Below, one piece after another: positions 52,548-61,957 of a stretch of 64,000 nucleotides of DNA. A model generated the notes under the pieces. It saw only the letters and a program-made list of their open reading frames with translations. It made no database searches and had not been told where the DNA came from. Source of the DNA: DASWOJ01 sp964250755 (GTDB lineage Bacteria > Pseudomonadota > Alphaproteobacteria > Acetobacterales > Acetobacteraceae); the NCBI GenBank assembly GCA_964250755.1, contig CAXUHB010000020.1:1-64000 (forward strand), read 5' to 3'. Positions within the stretch are counted from its first letter, which is position 1, and the number at the start of each line of letters is the position of its first letter. The position numbers and the translations under genes were made by a program.

Positions 52548-54479
52548 ATGTCCGCACGCCGCACCGCCATGCCCGGCCTGTTCCTGCAGTTGCTGATCCC
52601 CTCGCTGCTGGCCATCATCCTGAGCGTGGCATTCGTCCAGGCTTGGACGCTGCAGGCCGGGAACGCGGCGCTTGAAGAGAAGGCGCAACGCAACCTGCAG
52701 GCCAGCATGGCGCTGCTGCACGCCTACCTGCACCCCCTGGGAACCGATTGGTCGCGGGTGGACGGGCAGCTCCGCCTAGGGACGACCCTGGTCTCGGGTC
52801 GGGACGACATCGTGGACCGCGCCGCGGCGGCGGCGGGCGGGGTTGCAACCCTGTTCAGCGGGGACGAGCGGGTGGCGACCAACATCCGGCGTCCGGACGG
52901 GACCCGTGCCACCGGCACCCGTCTGACCGATCCGGCCGTGCGGGAGGCCGTGCTGGCCGGCGGCCGAACCTACCGCGGCCGCGCCGTCATCTTGGACCGC
53001 GAGTATCTGACCATCTACGAACCCGTCAAGGACGCCAGCGGCGGGGTGGTCGGCATCATGTTCGCCGGCCTGCCCGCGACGGACCTGGACGCGTCCAAGA
53101 CGGAGGCGCTGCACAACACGCTGGTGGCGGGCGCAACCGTGACGGCCCTGTTCGTGCTGGTGTGCGCCGTCCTGCTGACGCTCACCTTGCGTCCCCTGAC
53201 CCGGCTTGCCGAGGCGACGCGGCGCATCGCCGGCGGAGACCTTGCGTCGGCCATCCCCGGCCTTGGGCGGCAGGACCAGGTGGGCGCGATTGCGTCTGCG
53301 CTGCAAGGGTTCCGGGATGCGGCTGCCGACAAGCTCCGGCTGGAGGCGGCGGCAACTGCGGAGCGGCGGGATGCGGAGGAGGCGCGCGCCCGGCGCGAGG
53401 CCGAGCAGGCGGCAGCTGCGGCGGCGCAGGCGGCCGTGGTGACGTCGGTCGCGTCCGGGCTGGAGCGCGTGGCGTCCGGCGACCTGACGGTGCGGCTGGA
53501 CCAGCCGTTCGCCCATGAGTACGAGGCGCTGCGTGCCAACTTCAACGCCGCCCTGGCAGAGCTGCGGGACGCGCTGCACGCCATCGCTGCCAACGCGCAG
53601 GGCATACGCACGGGGACCGAGGAGATCAGCCATGCCTCCGACGACCTGAGCCGGCGAACCGAGCAGCAGGCGGCGAGCCTGGAGCAGACGGCGGCGGCGC
53701 TGGATGAGATCACGGCCACGGTGCGGCGCACGGCGGAGGGCGCGCGCCAGGCGCAGGATGCGGTGGGCCGCACCAAGGCGGATGCCGAGCGGTCGGGGGA
53801 AGTCGTGCGGCAGGCGATGGCGGCGATGGGAGGCATCGAGCAGTCGTCGGGCAAGATCGGCCAGATTATCGGCGTGATTGACGAGATCGCGTTCCAGACG
53901 AACCTGCTGGCGCTGAACGCGGGGGTCGAGGCGGCGCGGGCCGGGGACGCCGGACGGGGCTTTGCGGTGGTGGCGAGCGAGGTGCGGGCGCTGGCGCAGC
54001 GGAGCGCGGAGGCGGCGCGGGAGATCAAGGGGCTGATCGCGGCGTCGGCCCAGGAGGTCGGGGCCGGGGTGAGGCTGGTGGGGGAGACGGGCCAGGCGCT
54101 GGGCCGGATGGTGACGGAGGTTGCCGGGGCGGCGACCGTGGTGGCGGAGATCGCCGCTGCCGCCGGGGAGCAGGCGACAGGGCTGGCAGAGGTGAACACG
54201 GCGGTGAACGCCATGGACCAGGTGACGCAGCAGAATGCGGCGATGGTGGAGCAGAGCACCGCCGCCTGTCACGCACTGGTGCAGGAAACCGAGGAGCTGG
54301 CGCGGCTGACGGGACGGTTCCAACTCGGGGGCGAGGCCCCGTCCAGCAACGTAGCCCCGCTGCGCCGTCCCGCTCGTACGACGCCGCCCGCTAAGGCGGC
54401 GCTGCGCGTAGTCGGCCGGGGCGGCGGCGCGGCGCTGAAGCGGACGCCGGCGGGGGATGACGGGTGGCAGGAGTTCTGA
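52548..54479 (+). CDS. methyl-accepting chemotaxis protein
   Basis: 643-residue chemoreceptor. Signal anchor helix (about 10-32), periplasmic sensor of the single-Cache type (33-187; DREYLTIYEPVKDASGGVVGIMFAG), second membrane helix (about 193-215), HAMP (LRPLTRLAEATRRIAGGDL) and a second HAMP-like unit, then the signalling domain. The hairpin tip is IDEIAFQTNLLALNAGVEAARAG with GRGFAVVASEVRALAQRS. Note Ala-Gly-Val where enterics have Ala-Ala-Ile. The C-terminal pentapeptide-like tail GWQEF resembles the NWxxF CheR/CheB tether. It may be served by the CheB and CheB-CheR proteins encoded at 25-31 kb. ATG follows AAGGAG. Confidence 0.93.
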   Translation: MSARRTAMPGLFLQLLIPSLLAIILSVAFVQAWTLQAGNAALEEKAQRNLQASMALLHAYLHPLGTDWSRVDGQLRLGTTLVSGRDDIVDRAAAAAGGVATLFSGDERVATNIRRPDGTRATGTRLTDPAVREAVLAGGRTYRGRAVILDREYLTIYEPVKDASGGVVGIMFAGLPATDLDASKTEALHNTLVAGATVTALFVLVCAVLLTLTLRPLTRLAEATRRIAGGDLASAIPGLGRQDQVGAIASALQGFRDAAADKLRLEAAATAERRDAEEARARREAEQAAAAAAQAAVVTSVASGLERVASGDLTVRLDQPFAHEYEALRANFNAALAELRDALHAIAANAQGIRTGTEEISHASDDLSRRTEQQAASLEQTAAALDEITATVRRTAEGARQAQDAVGRTKADAERSGEVVRQAMAAMGGIEQSSGKIGQIIGVIDEIAFQTNLLALNAGVEAARAGDAGRGFAVVASEVRALAQRSAEAAREIKGLIAASAQEVGAGVRLVGETGQALGRMVTEVAGAATVVAEIAAAAGEQATGLAEVNTAVNAMDQVTQQNAAMVEQSTAACHALVQETEELARLTGRFQLGGEAPSSNVAPLRRPARTTPPAKAALRVVGRGGGAALKRTPAGDDGWQEF

Positions 54480-54721
54480 CGGGCTTGGGACAGTGGCAGG
54501 ACACGGTGCAGGACGGGAAAGCCGCGATCCTGGACAGGGTCTGCGCCGTGGACGCAGCGGGACCGATGCAGGACCGGCGTCAACATAGTATGGATGCTTC
54601 ACAGTTTATTGATGCGTGGAGACGGAAATTACATAGAATGTCTTAATTTTTGTGTTGCGTTGAGGGATCGATGATGGGAGAAGGGGGCAGTGCGTCACCC
54701 CAACCCAGAAGGATTCGTGCC

Positions 54722-55477
54722 ATGATGAAGGCCATCCCGCTTTTCTCCGCTGTGCTGGCGATCTGCGCTGGCGCTGCCCATGCCGCGCCTGTCCTGGTCA
54801 ATGGTGGGTTTGAGGACACGACCTACACCGCCAGCACGCAGTTCGGTTCGGACTACAACGGCTTCGGCGGCCAGGGCGTGACCGGGTGGAAGGCCACTGG
54901 ATTCACGCTGTTCTTCAGGGGCGGCACGCAGACCTCGGTCAGCGCCGCTAACGCCTACAACGACCCGCTGACCTACTTTCAGCCCAACGTCACCACCAGC
55001 CCGGATGGCGGCAACTTCATCGCGCTGGACGGGGACAGCTCGTTCCAGGGCGGCAAGGTCGGCTTTGACCCCGGCAGCACGCTGACGCAGCAGGTCACGA
55101 ACCTGGTGGCGGGCACGCAGTACGACGTGACGTTCTACTGGGCGTCCACCCGGCTCATCAACCGCATCAACCAGCCTGCCGCCACGACGGAGCGTCTGGA
55201 TGTCAAGCTGGGCGACCAGCAGTTCTCCACCGAGAAGGTTACCACCCCGGTCGGCACCTTCTCGGGCTGGATGCAGCAGACCTTCCGCTACACGGCGACA
55301 GGCGCCAGCGAGGCGCTGACGTTCCTGTCCATCGGCACGCCGGACGGGCTGCCGCCGGTGGCGCTGCTGGACGGCGTGTCCATCACGGCGGTGCCGGAGC
55401 CGGCGTCCTGGGCGCTGCTGGGCGCGGGGCTGCTGGTCATGGGGCGGCGCACCCGCCGCCGCCACGGCCTGGCGTGA
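54722..55477 (+). CDS. PEP-CTERM sorting-domain protein, DUF642-like
   Basis: 251 residues. A signal peptide (MMKAIPLFSAVLAICAGAAHA, cleavage near 22) precedes a jelly-roll-like extracellular domain beginning APVLVNGGFEDTTY with GGNFIALDGDSSFQGGKV, as in DUF642-type carbohydrate-associated domains. The C-terminal sorting signal is VPEPASWALLGAGLLVMG followed by RRTRRRH. AAGGA lies eight bases before the ATG. Upstream, 54590-54660 is AT-rich for this genome and probably contains the promoter. Expected to be processed by an exosortase and attached or released at the surface; ligand unknown. Confidence 0.85.
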   Translation: MMKAIPLFSAVLAICAGAAHAAPVLVNGGFEDTTYTASTQFGSDYNGFGGQGVTGWKATGFTLFFRGGTQTSVSAANAYNDPLTYFQPNVTTSPDGGNFIALDGDSSFQGGKVGFDPGSTLTQQVTNLVAGTQYDVTFYWASTRLINRINQPAATTERLDVKLGDQQFSTEKVTTPVGTFSGWMQQTFRYTATGASEALTFLSIGTPDGLPPVALLDGVSITAVPEPASWALLGAGLLVMGRRTRRRHGLA

Positions 55478-55530
55478 CCACTTCCGAAACCTGTAGCAGC
55501 CGGCACGCCGAGAAGGCATAAAGCACGCCC

Positions 55531-56397
55531 ATGTCCACTGCCCTGTCCCAGTACGCCCCCGCCTTCGGCATGACGGTCCTGCGCCTGTGCGTGTGGCTGG
55601 CCCTGCTCAGCGCGGTGTTCGTGACGCTGGAGCGGCTGTTCGCCCTGCATCCGTCCCGGGTGCTGCGGCGAGGGGTGGCGGCGGACCTGGGCTACTACTT
55701 CCTGTCGAGCCTGCTGCCCGGCGCGTTGCTGGCGGTGCCGCTGGCCTTGCTGGCCGGGGCCGCCAACGCCGCGCTGCCGGGGGCGTGGCACGCGGCGCTG
55801 GCGGGGCTGCCGGGGTGGGCGCTGTTGCTGGGCACCTTCGTGGTGATGCAGGTCGGGGCCTATTGGGGCCACCGCTGGAGCCACGAGATCCCGTTCCTGT
55901 GGCGCTTCCATGCCGTGCATCACAGCGCCGAGCACATGGACTGGCTGGTCAACACCCGGGCGCACCCGGTGGACATGGTGTTCGAGCGGATATGCAGCCT
56001 GGCGCCGGTGTGTGCGCTGGGCCTGGCGGGGCCGGGCAGCGCGGCGGGCGCTGCAGGGGCTGCGCCGGCCATCGTGGTCGTCGTCGGCGTGGCCTGGGGC
56101 TTCTTCATCCACGCCAACCTCCGCTGGCGGCTGGGTCCGCTGGAATGGCTGTTGGCGACGCCGGCCTTCCACCACTGGCACCACACCAACGACACGCAGA
56201 ACCGGGACCGCAACTACGCCGCCATGCTGCCGGTGCTGGACCGGGTGTTCGGCACGCTGCACCTGCCGCGCCACTGGCCCGAAGTCTATGGCGTGGACAA
56301 GCCGGTCGGCGACACGATGGCGCAGCAGCTCGTGGGGCCGATGCTGCCGGCGCGCCGGGCGGACGCCGTCCGCCAGCACGCGCCCGCAGCGGAGTAG
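55531..56397 (+). CDS. sterol desaturase/fatty acid hydroxylase family protein
   Basis: 288-residue membrane di-iron hydroxylase. The histidine boxes are clear: HRWSHEIPFLWRFHAVHHS with HxxxH and HxxHH near residues 114-132, HPVD, and FHHWHHTND near 212. About four membrane helices precede and separate the boxes. The family hydroxylates sterols, carotenoids or lipids. With crtY in the window a carotenoid or hopanoid role is conceivable but not shown. Encoded 53 bases after the PEP-CTERM gene. Confidence 0.9.
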   Translation: MSTALSQYAPAFGMTVLRLCVWLALLSAVFVTLERLFALHPSRVLRRGVAADLGYYFLSSLLPGALLAVPLALLAGAANAALPGAWHAALAGLPGWALLLGTFVVMQVGAYWGHRWSHEIPFLWRFHAVHHSAEHMDWLVNTRAHPVDMVFERICSLAPVCALGLAGPGSAAGAAGAAPAIVVVVGVAWGFFIHANLRWRLGPLEWLLATPAFHHWHHTNDTQNRDRNYAAMLPVLDRVFGTLHLPRHWPEVYGVDKPVGDTMAQQLVGPMLPARRADAVRQHAPAAE

Positions 56398-56486
56398 CTA
56401 GGGCACGGGCGGCGCTGCGGGCCGTCTCGATCCGCAAGGCCGAACAGCCCGCGCAGGCTCTCTGCGGCAGCCTACCGGGACTGGTT

Positions 56487-57008
56487 TCAAGGTACGGCGA
56501 TGGCGTCCGGGACTGGAGGCCTAGGCGGGGCGGGCGGCTCCGGCGCGGGTACCACGTAGTCGGGCACGATGCGCGCCTGCGCGCCGGCGATCACCAGCAC
56601 GCGCTGGCCCAGCACGAGCGGCGCGGCATCCCGCTGGGTGACAGACACCAAGTCCCCGTTGCCCTTGCGGACAACGTACTCGAAGGCCGGGACCTCGCCG
56701 GCCGCACGCTCGATCCCGGTGCCGACCAGGCCGCCGACGACGGAGCCGCCCAAGGCGGTCAGGGCGGTGCGGACGCCGCCGCCGGGGGCCTGGGCACCGG
56801 CGATGCCGCCGGCCGCCGCGCCGGACGCGCCGCCCAGGGTGCCGTCGGGGCTGACGGACACATTGCGGACCCCGGCGACGACGCCCTGCTCCACCTTGGC
56901 CGCCTGCTGCACTGCGCCGGAGGCGTAGGTGTCAGGCGAGTAGCTGGGACGGCAGCCCGGCAGGGCCGCGAGCAGGAGAAGGGCGAGGAGAGGAGGGCGA
57001 AAGGGCAT
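56487..57008 (-). CDS. SlyB/Pcp-like outer-membrane lipoprotein with glycine zipper
   Basis: 173 residues with a lipoprotein signal peptide (LLALLLLAALPGC, lipobox cysteine about residue 19). A Gly/Ala-rich zipper helix region (GASGAAAGGIAGAQAPGG ... LGGSVVGGLVGTGIE) matches the 17-kDa-antigen/SlyB family, and a C-terminal beta domain (FEYVVRKGNGDLVSVTQRD ... LGQRVLVIAGAQARIVPDY) follows. Ends in a Pro-rich tail. Anchored in the outer membrane; SlyB-like proteins stabilise the envelope under stress. Confidence 0.85.
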   Translation of the reverse strand: MPFRPPLLALLLLAALPGCRPSYSPDTYASGAVQQAAKVEQGVVAGVRNVSVSPDGTLGGASGAAAGGIAGAQAPGGGVRTALTALGGSVVGGLVGTGIERAAGEVPAFEYVVRKGNGDLVSVTQRDAAPLVLGQRVLVIAGAQARIVPDYVVPAPEPPAPPRPPVPDAIAVP

Positions 57009-57163
57009 TCTGGGCGGGGTTCTAGCCTGGGGCGGGGTGGGCCGGAAGGCGGGGTGGTTTTCCCTTTTTTCTCCGGGACAGTGGTGGCGTGGCGACGAGG
57101 GCGGGAGCTGCTGCCGCCTTCTACATGAGCAGCTCCGTTCGGGTCGGCGGCCTGTGGGCGGCT

Positions 57164-57204
57164 TCCCTCACCCCGGCCCTCTCCCAGAGGGAGAAGGAGC
57201 AGGA
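57164..57204. repeat. interspersed palindromic repeat copy
   Basis: TCCCTCACCCCGGCCCTCTCCC then AGAGGGAGAAGGAGCAGGA: nearly the same 41 bases as 8880-8920, showing the repeat unit is longer than its palindromic core. It sits at the 3' end of the VOC gene (stop 57215). Confidence 0.7.
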
Positions 57205-57214
57205 AGCGCTTGCC

Positions 57215-57580
57215 TCAGAATGGCGCTTCGGCGATGTGCCATAGGACGCCGGAGGGGTCGAAGAGGAAGCCGACCTTCAGGCCCCAGGGCTGCAGCGCGG
57301 GCGCCCGCGGGGGCTTCACGCCGAACTCCGCCACCAGCGCCGCGGTGTTTATCCCCTGCCACCAGGCGTCGGCGTTCCTGACCATCAGGTGAACCATCTG
57401 GTTCTCGGCCAGTGCCTGCACGTAGAAGTCCTGCAGGATGAAGCTGCATCCGCCGAGCTTCAGGCCCGCGACCCCGTCGCCCTCGTGCGACACCCGGAAA
57501 CCCAGCGCCTGGTAGAACCGCTTGGACAGCTCGAAATCCCGGGCCGGCACGAAGGGACGCAATGCCAGAACCTGATCCAT
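57215..57580 (-). CDS. VOC (glyoxalase/dioxygenase) superfamily protein
   Basis: 121-residue single VOC domain: LRPFVPARDFELSKRFYQALGF at the N-terminus, GVAGLKLGGCSFILQDFY, ENQMVHLMVRNADAWWQGI and FDPSGVLWHIAEAPF at the end. It resembles bleomycin-resistance/lactoylglutathione-lyase-like proteins. His (MVHLMV) and Glu (IAEAPF) are possible metal ligands, one of the usual set. Divergent from the racemase-like gene. Substrate unknown. Confidence 0.88.
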   Translation of the reverse strand: MDQVLALRPFVPARDFELSKRFYQALGFRVSHEGDGVAGLKLGGCSFILQDFYVQALAENQMVHLMVRNADAWWQGINTAALVAEFGVKPPRAPALQPWGLKVGFLFDPSGVLWHIAEAPF

Positions 57581-57642
57581 GCCCTCGCTCCCCGTCGCGC
57601 GCCGGGTCCATGATGGTCCGGGCAGGCAGGGAGGTCGAGGGG

Positions 57643-58371
57643 ATGGGACGGATCGCGCAGGGCGGCAAGGCGCTGTACGGGGCGCCGTTGGGCATCCTGA
57701 TGCTGGACGCGCGGTTTCCGCGCATCCTCGGGGACATGGGCCATGCTGGGACCTGGCCCTTCCCGGTGCTGTATTGCGTCGTGCGCGGCGCCACCCCGGC
57801 GCGGGTGGTGCTGGACGGCGCCGCCGGGCTGCTGCCGGCTTTCCTGGACGGGGCGGCGGAACTGGTGGCGCTGGGGGCGGAGGCGGTGACGACCAACTGC
57901 GGCTTCCTGTCGCTGTTCCAAGCGGAGTTGGCGGCGCATGTGGGGGTGCCGGTGGCCACGTCGTCCTTGATGCAGGTCCCGTGGGTGCAGGCGGCGCTGC
58001 CGCCGGAGCGGCGGGTGGGTGTGGTGACGGTGTGCGCCCCGTCGCTGACGGCGGCGCACCTGCGCGCCGCCGGGGCGCCGCCGGACACGCCGGTGGCGGG
58101 GACGGAGGGCGGGCGGGAGCTGCACCGCGTGCTGATCCGGGCGGAGTCCACCGACCTGGACGTGGACCTGGCGGAGCAGGACGTGCTGGATGCCGGGCGG
58201 GACCTGGTGCGGCGGCATCCCGAGGTCGGCGCCGTGGTGCTGGAATGCACCAACATGCCGCCCTACGCCGCGGCGCTGCAGGCGGCGCTGGGGGTGCCGG
58301 TTTACGACATTCATTCGATGGTGACGTGGTTCCATGCGGGGCTGCGGCCGCGGGCGTGGGGCGGCGGCTGA
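57643..58371 (+). CDS. aspartate/glutamate racemase family protein
   Basis: About 242 residues. The two-cysteine signature of the superfamily is present in the correct halves: AVTTNCGFLSLFQ and GAVVLECTNMPPYAAAL. VGVVTVCAPSLTAAHL lies between. The YGAPLGILMLDARFPRILGDMGHAGTWPFPV N-terminus resembles uncharacterised hydantoin-racemase-like proteins rather than MurI. ATG 57643 has GGAGG upstream; 57610 is a possible longer start. Probably a racemase, isomerase or decarboxylase of an unknown acid. Confidence 0.85.
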   Translation: MGRIAQGGKALYGAPLGILMLDARFPRILGDMGHAGTWPFPVLYCVVRGATPARVVLDGAAGLLPAFLDGAAELVALGAEAVTTNCGFLSLFQAELAAHVGVPVATSSLMQVPWVQAALPPERRVGVVTVCAPSLTAAHLRAAGAPPDTPVAGTEGGRELHRVLIRAESTDLDVDLAEQDVLDAGRDLVRRHPEVGAVVLECTNMPPYAAALQAALGVPVYDIHSMVTWFHAGLRPRAWGGG

Positions 58372-58560
58372 CGCCGACTGCCGGAAGGTTTGACCCGTGC
58401 CCCGCTGCGGACGGGTAGGGCGGATAAGCGCAGCGCCATCGGCCATGACGCGGCGCCCGGTCGTGGCGGAAGGCGCTGCGCTCCGACCTGCAGCCAGCGG
58501 GCTGCTACAGGTTGGAACCTTGGTAGTTGGTATGAGGCCCAGCCGGCCGCCAGGCTGCCG

Positions 58561-59694
58561 TTAGATGATCGCGCGCAGGCCGGGGACGCGGCGTGCGACC
58601 AGGCCGACGAGCAGGAACGACCCGGCGATGCCGATCGCGCTTGCCAGCAGGACTTTCAGCGCGACATCCGCCGGCCACTCGTGCAGCGCGCGGGTCGCGG
58701 CGATCAGGATCGGGGGATGCACGATATAGACGCCGAAAGCGTTGCGCGTCAGGAAGCGGCTGGCTGGGGTCTCCCCGTCGAAGCGGGTGCGGTAGAGCGT
58801 GACCAGCCCCAGCGTCAGGGAGGCGCAGGTGAACGATCGCCACAGGTCCATTCCGGCGGCCTGCCAGTGCCAGCCGCCGCCGTAGGGAGCGAGGTCGCCC
58901 TGCAGCGCGCCGCCGAAGCCGATCAGCACGGCCCAGCCCGCGGCCGACACGGCCAGGCCCGCCAGGCCCCAGGCCCGCCCGGTGGATGCCGGAATCCGGA
59001 GGAGCCAGCCGCCGCGCCCTGCGGCAACGCCGGCGGCGAACATCAGCGGATATTGCGGGAGGTCGTGGACCTCCAGGTTCAGCACCACCGTGCCGGGCGG
59101 GACCAGCAGGCCGACCCCGAAGGTGATGGCGGCCATCACGCCGGCGAAGCCGAGCACGGCGCCGACGCGTGGCGGCTGCCCGGATGCGGCGGGCGGCGCG
59201 GGCCGCAGCGCCCGCCAGCCCGCAAACACGGCGCTGAACGCCAGCAGCACCAGGCAGAACCACAGCGGCCCGGATTCGCCGAACACTGCGCCGCTGCCGA
59301 CCCGGCGCAGCCAGAACGGCCAGAACCCGTCCGCGCGCCGCACCCCGGCGACGTAATACTGGGTCAGCGGCCCCGCGGCGAACATCCACAGCAACAGCGG
59401 CAGGCCCAGGCGGAACAGACGCTCCCGCAGGAAGGCGGCGGGTCCCTTGCGCGCCACTGCGCCCGCGGCGAACACCCCGGCGATGCCGAACAGCAGCCCC
59501 ATGGCCACCGCGTGCTGGAAGGACTGGTAGGTGCCCAGGGCCAGCCGCATCGGGAAGGCGGTGGCCGCGGCGTCGCGCACATACCAGCGGCCCAGGCCCG
59601 AGTAGGTTACGGCGGCGTGCATGACGACGACCATGCAGATCGCCGACCAGCGCAGGTTGTCTATGAACAGCATCCGGCGGGTCGGGTGCAGCAT
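58561..59694 (-). CDS. acyltransferase family 3 membrane protein
   Basis: 377-residue, about ten-helix acyltransferase. RRMLFIDNLRWSAICMVVVMHAAVTY carries the catalytic His region, ERLFRLGLPLLLWMF the RxxR-like loop, and NAFGVYIVHPPILI the C-terminal signature. It is more similar to the glucan-modification (MdoC/OpgC-type) subgroup than to OafA by its VIVHP ending, but that is a weak judgement. Substrate unknown; second such gene in the window. Confidence 0.87.
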   Translation of the reverse strand: MLHPTRRMLFIDNLRWSAICMVVVMHAAVTYSGLGRWYVRDAAATAFPMRLALGTYQSFQHAVAMGLLFGIAGVFAAGAVARKGPAAFLRERLFRLGLPLLLWMFAAGPLTQYYVAGVRRADGFWPFWLRRVGSGAVFGESGPLWFCLVLLAFSAVFAGWRALRPAPPAASGQPPRVGAVLGFAGVMAAITFGVGLLVPPGTVVLNLEVHDLPQYPLMFAAGVAAGRGGWLLRIPASTGRAWGLAGLAVSAAGWAVLIGFGGALQGDLAPYGGGWHWQAAGMDLWRSFTCASLTLGLVTLYRTRFDGETPASRFLTRNAFGVYIVHPPILIAATRALHEWPADVALKVLLASAIGIAGSFLLVGLVARRVPGLRAII

Positions 59695-60044
59695 CGGGCC
59701 GTCGTCCCGTAAGTCCCGGCCAGGCTAGGCCAGCCGGTGCCGTCCTGCAACGAGAACCCGCATGGGCCACGCCGGGCCAAGCGGTGGTCCCATCGGCGGC
59801 GGCCTTGCAGGGCCTTCGCGGCGGCTTCTGGGCGCGGACTCTGCCCCCGCGGTCGGGCACGGGCCTTTGCCCGCCGCAGGTGTGGGCGGACCTCGGCCAG
59901 GTGTTCAGGCGGGTGCCTGGCAGGGACTGGCGGATCGGCCACACCCTGGCGGGATGCGTCATCCTTGCTGCCGTTTCTTCTGGCATCGTCACAAAACCTT
60001 TGCAATCCTTTGTTCACGGCAACGTGAGGAAAGGGGGCAGGGCG
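59695..60044. other. intergenic region without recognisable gene
   Basis: 350 bases between two divergent genes. Overlapping open frames on both strands translate to Arg/Gly/Pro-rich sequence. An AT-richer stretch (59975-60030) before the small gene at 60045 is the likely promoter zone. Confidence 0.55.
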
Positions 60045-60269
60045 ATGGATCGGGTGGACGGAGCGGGATACCTGGCGCGGGTCGAGGCCAACGTGGTCGG
60101 CGTGCGCGCGGGTCCGGAGGTGGTCTATATCCGCCTGGCGCGCGACTTCCCGGAGGAGGGCCAGCGCACCTCGATGTTCGCGGAGGTCACGCCCGGGGAC
60201 GCGCTGCGGCTGATCCACGATTTGCAGGCCTGCGTGCAGACGGCCCTGGCCTGCCGCACGCCGCACTGA
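60045..60269 (+). CDS. small hypothetical protein
   Basis: 74 residues, soluble, acidic C-terminal half: MDRVDGAGYLARVEANVVGV, GPEVVYIRLARDFPEEGQR, TSMFAEVTPGDALRLIHDLQ. A purine-rich site (GAGGAAAGGGGG) precedes the ATG. The regular strand-helix pattern and coding bias suggest a real gene. It lies 82 bases before the Ldh2-like gene. No known family recognised. Confidence 0.6.
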   Translation: MDRVDGAGYLARVEANVVGVRAGPEVVYIRLARDFPEEGQRTSMFAEVTPGDALRLIHDLQACVQTALACRTPH

Positions 60270-60351
60270 CGCGCCTGTCCGGCCTGTCCCAGCCGGGCAT
60301 GACGGCGGAGGGCGGGCGGGGTAGGGTGCGGCGGACAGCAGGAGCGCCGCC

Positions 60352-61440
60352 ATGACCGCAGCCCCGTCCGCCGATGCGCTGCGCGCCTATGCCGCGGCGC
60401 TGCTGCGCGGCGCCGGGCTGGCGGCGGACCGGGCGGACACGGTGGCGGAGGTTCTGGTCGAGGGCGACTTGCTGGGCCATGACACGCACGGGCTGGCGCA
60501 ACTGCCGGGCTACCTGAACGCGCTGACGAGCGGGACGATGACGGCGGCGGGGGAGCCGGAGATTGTCGCCGACCGGCCCGGCGCTGCCCTGTGGGACGGG
60601 CGCCGGCTGCCCGGGCCGTGGCTGGTGGTGCAGGCCCTCCGGCTGGCCACGGCGCGGGCGCGGCAGCACGGGACCTGCACCGTCGTGATCCGGCGCAGCC
60701 ACCACATCGCCTGCCTGGCCGCTTATGGGTAGCGGGTGGCGCGGGAGGGAATGGTGATGCTGCTGGCCAGCTCCGACCCCTCGGTGGCCAGCGTGGCGCC
60801 GCATGGCGGGATGCGGGCGCTGATGACGCCGAACCCCTTGGCCGCCGCGTATCCGACGGACGGGGACCCCGTGCTGATGGACATCAGCACCAGCACGACC
60901 ACCAACGGGCTGACCGGGCGGCTGCGCGGGGAGGGGCGGCTGCTGGACCATCCGTGGCTGCGGGACAACCAGGGCCAGCCCAGCCGTGACCCCGCCGTGC
61001 TGTTCACGGACCCGCCGGGGACGATCCTGCCGCTGGGCGGCGTGGACCAGGGGCACAAGGGCTTCGCGCTGGGCTTGCTGGTGGAGGCGCTGACGGCGGG
61101 CCTGGGTGGCTTCGGCCGGGCCGACCCGGCGGAGGGCTGGGGCGCGGCGGTGTTCGTGCAGGTGCTGGACCCCGCGGCCTTCGGCGGCGCGGCGGCGTTC
61201 GTGCGGGAGGCGGGGTGGCTGGCGGATGCGGCGCGGGCGGCGCCGCCGGTGCCAGGCGGGGCGCCGGTGCGGCTGCCGGGCGCGCGGGGGCTGGCGCTGA
61301 AGCGGGCAGCGGGGACGGAGGGGGTGCGGCTGCATCCCTCGATTCTGCCGGGGCTGGCGCCCTGGGCGGGGCGGCTGGGGGTGGTGGAGCCAGGCGCCAT
61401 GCAGGACGCGGAAGCGCAGCGCCATAGGCATCAACTGTAG
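60352..61440 (+). pseudogene. Ldh2-family malate/L-lactate dehydrogenase interrupted by in-frame stop
   Basis: NAD(P)-dependent ketoacid reductase of the MdH/YlbC/ureidoglycolate dehydrogenase family. The start is typical (ALRAYAAALLRGAGLAADRAD; EGDLLGHDTHGLAQLPGYL with catalytic His), then RRSHHIACLAAYG and a TAG at 60730-60732. The same frame continues with RVAREGMVMLLASSDPSVA, APHGGMRALMTPNPLAAAYPT, GLTGRLRGEGRLL, GVDQGHKGFALGLLVEAL and ends at 61440. Only one codon breaks an otherwise intact protein of about 360 residues (TGG to TAG or similar). Either a nonsense mutation, a base-call error, or, less likely, readthrough. GGAG precedes the ATG. Confidence 0.82.
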
Positions 61441-61636
61441 CGTCGGGCTGACCCGTCCCAAAGCGTCCTCAATGCGAGGCGCTCTTGCGCCGTGGCGTGA
61501 GGAGCTAACAGGATTGTCCTGTCGGCCCCCCACGCCGCGTCGCTGCGCTCCTCGCGATGACGGAGCACCTGGATCGGGCCGCATTCCATCCTGAGTCAGC
61601 CCTGATGAGGCGCGGCGGCGAGCGGGACAGGCCGGA

Positions 61637-61957
61637 TCAGGGCAGGACGGCCATCGATATGACCCAGTGCGCCACGCCGTTGCTGAACACCGCATCCAGC
61701 GCCACCGTGTCGGCGCCTGGCGCGCGCGCCGTGTAGTCCACGGCGGTCCCTAAGAAGCGCGCGCCCACGCAGGTGCTGCTGATCGAGTTCTGTGCGTTGT
61801 AGGGGACGCCCTGGCGCTGGGACAAGGAGCCGAGCCGCGGTGCCTGCACGACTTGGATTGCGCTGGGCGGTATGCTGTCCGAGCAGCCCCGGTGGCCGCC
61901 AAGGATGAGGCCCTGCCGCGTCTCGCTCACCCGGAGCTGCGCGGATGTGCGGAGCAC
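61637..61957 (-). CDS. exported small hypothetical protein (start unclear)
   Basis: 106 residues from GTG 61957: SETRQGLILGGHRGCSDSI, APRLGSLSQRQGVPYN, STCVGARFLGTAVDYTARAPG, ending HWVISMAVLP. Two or three cysteines could form a disulphide. Upstream the same frame continues with RLLAACALAAGLVAAAPAGA, an evident signal peptide, but no ATG, GTG or TTG lies in front of it before the preceding gene's end (62086). So the true start is unknown or has been lost, and the gene may be a pseudogene. It follows the PEP-CTERM gene. No family recognised. Confidence 0.5.
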   Translation of the reverse strand: MLRTSAQLRVSETRQGLILGGHRGCSDSIPPSAIQVVQAPRLGSLSQRQGVPYNAQNSISSTCVGARFLGTAVDYTARAPGADTVALDAVFSNGVAHWVISMAVLP

